In this document: one piece after another, positions 1-5,456 of the stretch | Layout of the letters: every line of letters starts with the position of its first letter | How positions within the stretch are numbered: the stretch's first letter is position 1 | Assembly (NCBI GenBank): GCA_022759285.1 | Contig: JAEMPM010000085.1 | Location: forward strand, 1-5,456 | DNA: 5,456 nucleotides | Direction of reading: 5' to 3' | DNA from: Thermocrinis sp. | Lineage (GTDB): Bacteria > Aquificota > Aquificia > Aquificales > Aquificaceae | The notes under the pieces: generated by a model | Database searches by the model: none | Seen by the model: the letters and a program-made list of their open reading frames with translations, nothing else | What the model was told of the DNA's origin: nothing | Made by a program: the position numbers and the translations under genes

Positions 1-1
1 T

Positions 2-419
<418 letters not shown>

Positions 420-431
420 TATATATAAATA

Positions 432-437
432 ATTATA
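432..437 (-). promoter_or_regulatory. Possible -10 box for the initiator tRNA
   Basis: On the minus strand the last codon and stop of the aminopeptidase gene spell TATAAT, a perfect -10 match. It would place transcription start around 425, about six bases before the mature tRNA. No good -35 box lies at 16-18 bases upstream (the hexamer at 17 bases is GGTGTC); a TTGACT at 447-452 is only 9 bases away. The region is AT-rich, so a chance match is possible. It is listed because stable RNAs often have their own promoter. Confidence 0.25.
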
Positions 438-1500
438 ACTCAATCAAGTCAAGGGACACCTCAGAAAGCACCTCACCCACACCCTTCACAACTGCCACCA
501 TGTTTTCAAGTCTCACTCCAAACTTGCCCGGTAGGTATATACCCGGCTCGATGGTAAAGACCATACCCTCCTCTATGGGTTCTTCTGAGCCCTTTCCTTT
601 GTAATAGATCCTTGGGTGTTCGTGGATTTCTATACCTACACCGTGTCCCGTGCTGTGGGTAAAGTATTTACCAAAGCCTTTCTTTTTTATGTACTCCCTT
701 GCTGTTCTATCTATTTCACCTACGGGGGTCCCTACCTTTACCCTCTCCAAGGCAAAGAGGTGGGCGTCTTTGACCACCTGATAGACCTTTTTAAATTCAT
801 CGTCTGCCTTTCCCAAGTAGATAGTTCTGGTAAAATCCGTGCAGTAGTTTTTGTATAGAATACCCATATCTATTAGCAGAGGTCCCTTTTGCCCTATTCT
901 CTTCTGGGAAGTTTCCCAGTGAGGAACTGCGGAACCCTCTGCAAAGGCAACTATGGCAGGAAAGCTCTCGCCCATTGCACCCATCTCAAAAGCTCTTCTA
1001 ACTATAAAACCTCTCAGGTCCAGCTCCGTCATCCCCGGCTTTACAAACTCAAGCAGTTCTCTGTAAATTTGGTCTGTCTTCAAAACCCCCTCTTTCATTA
1101 TCCTTATCTCATCAGGACTTTTTATAGCCCTCAGTTTTCCAAGAAAGTTTCTGAAGCCTACCCATTGGATGTCTTTTGAACGTAGAGATTTCCTAAAAGT
1201 ACAGCTTACTCTGTCCTCCTCGTAACCCACCCTTTTTATTCCCAGCTTTCTTATAGTTTGCTTTATAGTTCTGTGCATGGAAGATTTTACCAAAACCGCC
1301 TGCCATCCTTCTCTCAGGGTTCCCTTTGCCCTCTCGTAGTATCGTGCGTCTGTAAAAAGGTAAAAGCCCTCCTTAGTGGCAAGTACATAAGCGTTGGAAG
1401 ACCTAAAACCCGAAAGGTAGAGCACGTTTGCCTGAGAGCTAAAAAGGAATCCTTCCAAACTATTTTCCTCAAGCAACTCTATAACCTTCCTTTCCCTCAT
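433..1500 (-). CDS. pepP: M24 family aminopeptidase (Xaa-Pro aminopeptidase type)
   Basis: A cytoplasmic metallopeptidase that removes the N-terminal residue from peptides with proline in position two. The 355 residues show the two-domain layout of the family: an N-terminal creatinase-like domain (about 1-120, with LYLSGFRSSNAY near 27-38) and a C-terminal pita-bread catalytic domain (about 130-355). All five metal ligands are visible: D211 in IDMG, D222 in TDFTRT, H286 in HSTGHGVG, E318 in TIEPG and E332 in RLEN. The supporting histidines H194 (VPHW) and H293 (EIHEHP) are also present. Length is typical of the shorter PepP/PepQ-like proteins; M24 members are hard to separate by eye, so a prolidase (Xaa-Pro dipeptidase) is also possible. 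I chose the ATG at 1500 over the in-frame ATG at 1521 because it forms an ATGA overlap with the rpoN stop and has AGGAG six bases upstream. No signal peptide is seen. It is the last protein gene of the operon. Confidence 0.9.
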   Translation of the reverse strand: MRERKVIELLEENSLEGFLFSSQANVLYLSGFRSSNAYVLATKEGFYLFTDARYYERAKGTLREGWQAVLVKSSMHRTIKQTIRKLGIKRVGYEEDRVSCTFRKSLRSKDIQWVGFRNFLGKLRAIKSPDEIRIMKEGVLKTDQIYRELLEFVKPGMTELDLRGFIVRRAFEMGAMGESFPAIVAFAEGSAVPHWETSQKRIGQKGPLLIDMGILYKNYCTDFTRTIYLGKADDEFKKVYQVVKDAHLFALERVKVGTPVGEIDRTAREYIKKKGFGKYFTHSTGHGVGIEIHEHPRIYYKGKGSEEPIEEGMVFTIEPGIYLPGKFGVRLENMVAVVKGVGEVLSEVSLDLIEL

Positions 1501-2606
1501 AGCATTCTCCTGTACTTGCATACGGTCCTACGGGAAAGCTCTATGCCTCTTTCTTTCAAAAGCTCCGCCATTTTGGCATCGCTGAGCTTACCGTGTTTTT
1601 GAAGGATCTCTTTCATTGCCCTAAGGACTTGTTCCCTGCTGTAGTCTCCCTTGGACCTTCTTTGAAAGAAGAACCTAAGAGGATAAATCCCTGCGGGTGT
1701 TTTTACGTATTTATTGGACACAAGCCTGCTTATAACGGAGACACTAACGCCAAGCTTTTGTGCAACTTCTGTTAGCTCCAACGCTTTAAGAGGACCAACT
1801 CCCAACAAAAAGTCCTCCTGCCTTTCTACCATCAAGTTTATGCATCTTCTCAAGAGATTTCTCCTTAAGTCCAGTAGTCTTTTCCACCGCAGGGCCCTTT
1901 CCTTTTCTTCTCTTTCTCCTTCTTGGATCTCAAAGTCTATAAAATCCTCCATCAAAAGCACCAGCCAACCGTCCTGATCCCTCTCAAGGATCACATCCAC
2001 GCTACCTACTTTGTAAGGGCTCTGCTCTCCTTCAAAGGGTGTTAGCCTCAGCCGGGTAGTAATGTCCTTTATCCTTTGATCTCCTGCACCTGTCTTTAAA
2101 AACTCCAACACCTTCTGACAGAGCTCCGGCTCCTCTGGATAAAGTTCCTTCAACTGGACGCAGAAAAATTCCTCATAGCCCTTAGAAGCAATGCCCACGG
2201 GCTCAAGCTCGGTCATTATAAACTCTCTGAGGTCCTCTACGAATTCTTTGGAAGTTCTAAACTCTTTGGCTATCTGGGTTTCGTCGCCCACAAAGAAGCC
2301 TCTGTGGTCCACCTGATGGAGAATTGCTAAGGCAACTTCCAATTCCTCCTTATCAAGCTCAATCTTTAGTTGATTCATTATGCTTTCCCATTGGCTTTGG
2401 CTAAAGGGTATCTCCTTCTGTGGGACCTCCTCAGAAAAGAAGAACCTTGGCTTTCTTCTAACAAAGTGTGTTATGCATCTATTCTTTTGGGCTTCTTCTT
2501 CCAACTGCTCTAAAAGGCTTTCAGTAGACTTTTCCAAAAGACCTACAAAGGGACCAAGCACAACGCTTAAGTTTGGCTTGGTTTTGATGGTAGTTTTTAG
2601 TTTCAT
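1497..2606 (-). CDS. rpoN: RNA polymerase sigma-54 factor (RpoN), compact form
   Basis: Alternative sigma factor that directs RNA polymerase to -24/-12 promoters and needs ATP-driven enhancer-binding activators to open them. At 369 residues it is short for the family (usually about 400-480). Regions in order: a divergent region I (about 11-45) with the helix LLEKSTESLLEQLEEE; a very short linker instead of acidic region II; the core-binding domain (about 70-225), with ILHQVDHRGFF near 95-105 and ELEPVGIASKGYEEF near 133-147; a helix-turn-helix region (about 277-315), with ELTEVAQKLGVSVSVISRL and NKYVKTPAG, the family's -12 recognition segment; and the RpoN box SRRTVCKYR (358-366), which reads the -24 element. 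The protein ends three residues after the box, without the usual tail. The ATG at 2606 is the only usual start after the upstream in-frame stop (TGA, 2634-2636). It lacks a well-placed Shine-Dalgarno site, so translation may depend on ribosomes finishing cdaA four bases earlier. Its stop overlaps the pepP start. Confidence 0.93.
   Translation of the reverse strand: MKLKTTIKTKPNLSVVLGPFVGLLEKSTESLLEQLEEEAQKNRCITHFVRRKPRFFFSEEVPQKEIPFSQSQWESIMNQLKIELDKEELEVALAILHQVDHRGFFVGDETQIAKEFRTSKEFVEDLREFIMTELEPVGIASKGYEEFFCVQLKELYPEEPELCQKVLEFLKTGAGDQRIKDITTRLRLTPFEGEQSPYKVGSVDVILERDQDGWLVLLMEDFIDFEIQEGEREEKERALRWKRLLDLRRNLLRRCINLMVERQEDFLLGVGPLKALELTEVAQKLGVSVSVISRLVSNKYVKTPAGIYPLRFFFQRRSKGDYSREQVLRAMKEILQKHGKLSDAKMAELLKERGIELSRRTVCKYRRML
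1507..1511 (-). promoter_or_regulatory. Ribosome binding site deciding the pepP start
   Basis: AGGAG on the minus strand, six bases before the ATG at 1500. It lies inside the last codons of rpoN (the Arg-Arg codons AGG AGA after KY of the RpoN box). This supports the start at 1500 over the upstream ATG at 1521 and suggests coupling to rpoN translation. Confidence 0.75.
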
Positions 2607-2610
2607 AGCT

Positions 2611-3363
2611 TTATAGATTAATGCCCAGCTCCTTCAAAAGCAAGCTCTTTAAAAGTTCTTGATCCAAGTTCCTGTGAAACTTACCACCTACTGCTACGGA
2701 TATTTCTCCCGTCTCTTCAGAGACGATAACTGCTATGGCGTCAGATTCTTCTGATATTCCCAGTCCAGCCCTATGCCTTGTGCCATACTTTTTGGGAATT
2801 TCCGAAGACTTGGATAAGGGTAGCACGCAGGACGCATAGGCTATCCTATCTCCCCTTATTACCACCGCACCGTCGTGCAAAGGAGTAAGAGGATCAAATA
2901 TGGTGATAAGAAGCTCCACGGAAACCACTGCATCAATGATCACACAGCCCTCCAGAAGGGGGTCCAGGTTCTGATTTCTCTCTATCACTATCAGGGCACC
3001 TATCTGCCTTTCGGACATAAAAGCACAGGCACGCACTATTCTTTCCACTATCTTTTCCTCCAAAGGTCTAGAGGAGGTTAGCTTGGTAGCCTGACCCAGT
3101 TTGCTAAGGGCTTTTCTGATCTCTGGCTGAAAAATAACCACCAAAGAAAAGAGTCCAACAGTCCAGAGTTTTTCGAAGATGGTGGAAACCGTCCTCAGGT
3201 CCAGAATGCTGGCAAGAGCCCATATTAGCGCCAGTAAAATCAAACCTTTGAGTATTTGAATACCCTTTGTGATCCTAAGAAAGTAAAGCACACCATACAC
3301 GAACAGAGAAGCTCCCAGTATATCCAAAACGTCCTTGTAGGATATAAACTCAAAAATCTCCAT
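2611..3363 (-). CDS. cdaA: Membrane-bound diadenylate cyclase CdaA (DAC domain)
   Basis: Makes the second messenger c-di-AMP from two ATP. In other bacteria c-di-AMP controls potassium and osmolyte transport and cell-wall homeostasis; its role in this lineage is not shown by the sequence. The 250 residues have the usual CdaA (YbbP) plan: three N-terminal membrane helices (about 13-30, 35-54 and 67-80), an amphipathic linker starting with QPEIRKALSKLG, then a cytoplasmic DAC domain (about 100-245). Both signature motifs are intact: the DGA motif in PLHDGAVVI (164-166) and the RHR motif in GTRHRAGLGISE (196-198), so the enzyme should be active. Length matches the family. The start at 3363 overlaps the end of folP by 14 bases and has GGTGA (3370-3374) six bases upstream. 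The usual neighbours cdaR and glmM are absent from this window; rpoN follows after four bases. Confidence 0.95.
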   Translation of the reverse strand: MEIFEFISYKDVLDILGASLFVYGVLYFLRITKGIQILKGLILLALIWALASILDLRTVSTIFEKLWTVGLFSLVVIFQPEIRKALSKLGQATKLTSSRPLEEKIVERIVRACAFMSERQIGALIVIERNQNLDPLLEGCVIIDAVVSVELLITIFDPLTPLHDGAVVIRGDRIAYASCVLPLSKSSEIPKKYGTRHRAGLGISEESDAIAVIVSEETGEISVAVGGKFHRNLDQELLKSLLLKELGINL

Positions 3364-4537
3364 AGGTTCTCACCGTATCCAAAAGGGCTAAAAACTCCCT
3401 CGTCTCCTTCACATCGTGCACCCTGACAATATTGGCACCCTTCACCACTGCATAAGCAAGGGCACCAAGGCTTCCGTATAGCCTCTCCTTAGGTTCCGTT
3501 TTTTTTCTTAAAAGCCCCTCCAACACAAGACCAATAAAGGATTTCCTTGAAACCCCCACCAGTATAGGTGCCCCAAAGATCTTGTATTCGTTTAAACGCT
3601 TGAGGATTTCCACGTTGTGCTCTGGAAGTTTCCCAAAGCCTATGCCTGGGTCTATTATAACCTGCCCTTTGTAGCCGACTGCCTTGAGCTTGCCGAGCCT
3701 TTCCCACAGCCACCCAATAGACTCATGAACCACGTCCTCATAGACTATGGTCATACTCTTCCAATCCTCCGGTCTTCCCTTTATGTGGTTGAGAACATAA
3801 GGACACTGATATTGAGAAACCACTTCAAACATCTTTGGATCAAAGGTTCCCCCGCTTATATCGTTTATGATATCTGCGCCCTCTTCAAGGCAAACTTTAG
3901 CGACCTCTGCCTTGTATGTATCCACAGAGATCCAGACCTTTGGAAGCTCTTTTCTGACCTCCTTTAGAACGGGAAGAACCCTTTTTAGCTCTTCTTCCGC
4001 ACTGATCCTTTGGGAGCCCGGCCTTGTGGATTCTCCCCCAATATCTATGATCTCCGCCCCCTCTTCCGCCATCTGCATTGCCCTTTTCACCGCAGAGCTC
4101 GTATCTAGATAAAGCCCACCGTCGGAAAAAGAGTCAGGAGTTACGTTAAGAACGCCCATTATGGCAGTCTTTATACCCAAGGGCAGAATTTTGTAGTTGA
4201 ACTGGAGCTTAAAGGACTTTTTCCGATAGTTCATCAATGCTTGTAAAATCTCAAGGGCTAAGTCCTTGTGGAATTGGGAAAGACACCGGCAGAATTCCTT
4301 TATTTGTGCTTCTGTACCAGACAGGGCGAACCGGTTTTCGTTTTTGTATGCGTGCAAACAACCTTGCCTTGCACACTCAAAGAATACCTGAGGGTTTATC
4401 TGTCTGTTTTCAAAATACAGTACTCTATGGATCCCTTCGTGGCTCCTCTGCTCCGCCTCCCTAAAAAAAACACCCACTTTGTCCTTTAAAAACCTGTAAA
4501 AGTTGTCCTTGTCTCCAAACTCTTTTAAAACCAACAT
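3350..4537 (-). CDS. folP: Dihydropteroate synthase with N-terminal extension
   Basis: Joins p-aminobenzoate to 6-hydroxymethyl-7,8-dihydropterin diphosphate to give dihydropteroate, a step of folate synthesis in the cytoplasm; it is the target of sulfonamides. The catalytic TIM-barrel domain covers about residues 122-395 and its landmark loops are intact: MGVLNVTPDSFSDGG (127-141), DIGGESTRPG (165-174), SVDTYK (204-209), NDISGG (225-230), DPGIGFGK (296-303), GVSRKSFIG (328-336) and RVHDV (372-376). The loop usually read as MH in this family is NHIKG here (250-254). About 120 residues precede the barrel, giving 395 residues against roughly 270-290 in E. coli-type enzymes. Similar extensions occur in DHPS of some clostridia, deltaproteobacteria and thermophiles, so this is probably native and not a wrong start; its function is unknown to me. 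The ATG at 4537 shares one base with the secF stop (TAATG). Two runs of eight identical bases (3499-3506 and 4463-4470) lie in the gene. Confidence 0.93.
   Translation of the reverse strand: MLVLKEFGDKDNFYRFLKDKVGVFFREAEQRSHEGIHRVLYFENRQINPQVFFECARQGCLHAYKNENRFALSGTEAQIKEFCRCLSQFHKDLALEILQALMNYRKKSFKLQFNYKILPLGIKTAIMGVLNVTPDSFSDGGLYLDTSSAVKRAMQMAEEGAEIIDIGGESTRPGSQRISAEEELKRVLPVLKEVRKELPKVWISVDTYKAEVAKVCLEEGADIINDISGGTFDPKMFEVVSQYQCPYVLNHIKGRPEDWKSMTIVYEDVVHESIGWLWERLGKLKAVGYKGQVIIDPGIGFGKLPEHNVEILKRLNEYKIFGAPILVGVSRKSFIGLVLEGLLRKKTEPKERLYGSLGALAYAVVKGANIVRVHDVKETREFLALLDTVRTYGDF
3370..3374 (-). promoter_or_regulatory. Ribosome binding site of cdaA inside folP
   Basis: GGTGA on the minus strand, six bases before the cdaA ATG at 3363 and inside the last codons of folP (in the codons for TVR). 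It supports the overlapping start. Confidence 0.55.
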
Positions 4538-5391
4538 TAGGCCAGCACTTCCTTTAGGAAGAATTTCTTTATATCCAACACGAGGGCGCTTGCTACAAAG
4601 ATAGAAGACAGAGTCCCCACCACTATACCCACTACAAAGGCAAACATAATATTAGACAGGGCTGGTCCCCCAAGCACAAAGAGGGAAAAGGATACCACAA
4701 AGGCTGTCAAAGAGGTCATCAAGGTCCTTGAAAGGGTTTGGTTTATGGAGATGTTTATCAGACTTTCAAAGTCTGTGCCCTTTCTGAGCTTTAGGTTTTC
4801 CCTTATCCTGTCAAAGACCACCACCGTATCAGTTACCGAATATCCCGCCACGATAAGGATAGAAGCTATGACATCCAAGCCTACCTCAAACTGGGTGAGA
4901 GAGTATGCTCCAACAACTATCAAAACATCGTGGGCTAAGGCAATGATAGCACCTAATCCCCAAATGGGTTCAAAACGGTAAGCCAAGTATAGGAGTATGC
5001 CCAAAAGGGCTGTTATTATTGACCAAAAGGCTTTGTTTCTCAGTTCTTTGCTGACAATACCTCCTATAGTTTCCACCCGTAGGAGTTGATAGTTTCCCAA
5101 AGTCTTTAAGGCATTAAGCGCTTTATCCTTTGGCTCATCCACCTTTAACCTTACAATCACGGTTCCTTGCGCAGTATCTTGCACCTGAAATGCGCGCAAT
5201 CCCGTAGTTTTCAGAGCTTTCCTAACATCTCCCAAGGACACTTTCTTTTCAAACCGAACCTCTAAGAGGGTGCCGCCGGTAAAGTCCAGTCCCAAGTTCA
5301 AACCTTTCCAAAACAGTAAAAACACAGAGAGTCCAAGAAGAAGTAAAGAAACCCCGTAGGCATAATATCTGAATCTCATAAACTCAATCAT
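4537..5391 (-). CDS. secF: Protein translocase subunit SecF
   Basis: Inner-membrane partner of SecD. SecDF uses the proton gradient to help pull secreted proteins out of the SecYEG channel. The 284 residues fit the family: one membrane helix (about 11-28), then the signature GLDFTGGT (34-41), a small periplasmic domain (about 42-115) ending in VETIGGIVSKEL (106-117), and five more helices from about 121 to 272. The conserved AHDV (153-156), GYSVTDTVVVFDRIREN (183-199) and NQTLSRTLMTSLT (217-229) segments are all present. The ATG at 5391 is preferred; an in-frame ATG four codons later (5379) is possible, and neither has a clear Shine-Dalgarno site. SecD is normally encoded just upstream of SecF, but the 65 bases left in the window show no recognisable SecD end, so whether secD is adjacent is open. 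The gene appears to lead the operon. Confidence 0.95.
   Translation of the reverse strand: MIEFMRFRYYAYGVSLLLLGLSVFLLFWKGLNLGLDFTGGTLLEVRFEKKVSLGDVRKALKTTGLRAFQVQDTAQGTVIVRLKVDEPKDKALNALKTLGNYQLLRVETIGGIVSKELRNKAFWSIITALLGILLYLAYRFEPIWGLGAIIALAHDVLIVVGAYSLTQFEVGLDVIASILIVAGYSVTDTVVVFDRIRENLKLRKGTDFESLINISINQTLSRTLMTSLTAFVVSFSLFVLGGPALSNIMFAFVVGIVVGTLSSIFVASALVLDIKKFFLKEVLA
4548..4553 (-). promoter_or_regulatory. Ribosome binding site of folP inside secF
   Basis: AGGAAG on the minus strand, ten bases before the folP ATG at 4537, within the last codons of secF. The spacing is on the long side, but it is the best purine-rich stretch there and supports the start that includes the N-terminal extension. 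Confidence 0.45.
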
Positions 5392-5396
5392 TGCAA

Positions 5397-5402
5397 AGTA
5401 TA
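5397..5402 (-). promoter_or_regulatory. Possible -10 box just before secF
   Basis: The short region right of secF (5392-5456) has no recognisable gene. On the minus strand it contains TATACT (5 of 6 to the -10 consensus), only five bases before the secF ATG, in an AT-rich stretch. There is no convincing -35 box at normal spacing. If used, it would give an almost leaderless message, which would agree with the missing Shine-Dalgarno site. A T6 run (5413-5418) just upstream could end a preceding transcript, but its only inverted repeat is four base pairs (TAGC/GCTA). Confidence 0.25.
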
Positions 5403-5456
5403 GTTTATCATTAAAAAAGCCTTAGCCCCAAACCCCTGCTATCTCAAAACCACACA

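Noticed and set aside
2610..2637. Promoter-like TTGAAG, 16 bases, TATAAA before rpoN
   Set aside because: It would start transcription at or inside the rpoN start codon and lies within the cdaA coding end; more likely chance in AT-rich sequence.
3489..3713. Second minus-strand frame inside folP ending in FKKKNGT
   Set aside because: It overlaps the intact catalytic part of FolP in another frame and resembles no protein I know; it is opened by chance.
5413..5441. Terminator before secF (T6 run after a TAGC/GCTA repeat)
   Set aside because: The stem is only four base pairs with an 11-base loop and is not adjacent to the T run, too weak to call.
5422..5454. Frame on the minus strand open from the right edge, ending FEIAGVWG then TAA, as the end of an upstream gene
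   Set aside because: Ten codons without a stop are expected by chance and the peptide is not recognisable, so it cannot be called a gene; the sequence to the right is needed.

Overview
The window looks like a piece of a thermophilic bacterial chromosome, most likely from the Aquificaceae (Hydrogenobacter/Thermocrinis-like). This is an inference. It rests on the very tight gene packing, arginine codons dominated by AGA/AGG, a compact sigma-54 resembling the short Aquifex form, and a dihydropteroate synthase with a long N-terminal extension. No database search was possible, so the lineage is provisional.

Layout. Positions 2-364 (+ strand) hold the C-terminal part of an AEC-family membrane transporter that enters from the left edge. 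Everything else lies on the minus strand and is transcribed right to left: secF (4537-5391), folP (3350-4537), cdaA (2611-3363), rpoN (1497-2606), an M24 aminopeptidase (433-1500) and an initiator tRNA-Met (346-419). The five protein genes overlap by 1, 14 or 4 bases or are separated by 4 bases, and the tRNA starts 13 bases after the last stop codon. This looks like one operon with coupled translation that ends in a tRNA. The transporter converges on the tRNA and overlaps its 3' end by 19 bases, so its stop codon lies inside the tRNA T arm.

Functionally the cluster is mixed housekeeping and global control: protein export (SecF), folate synthesis (FolP), c-di-AMP signalling (CdaA), the alternative sigma factor RpoN, proline-specific peptide turnover, and translation initiation (tRNA-fMet). 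The folP-cdaA adjacency recurs in other bacteria, but the usual cdaA partners cdaR (YbbR) and glmM are missing here; rpoN and the peptidase take that place.

I saw no mobile element, CRISPR array, phage gene, defence system or riboswitch, and no intergenic stretch over 70 bases. The points worth a second look are the gene arrangement, the stripped-down RpoN, the uncharacterised N-terminal extension of FolP, and the transporter/tRNA overlap. I do not see a wholly new system.
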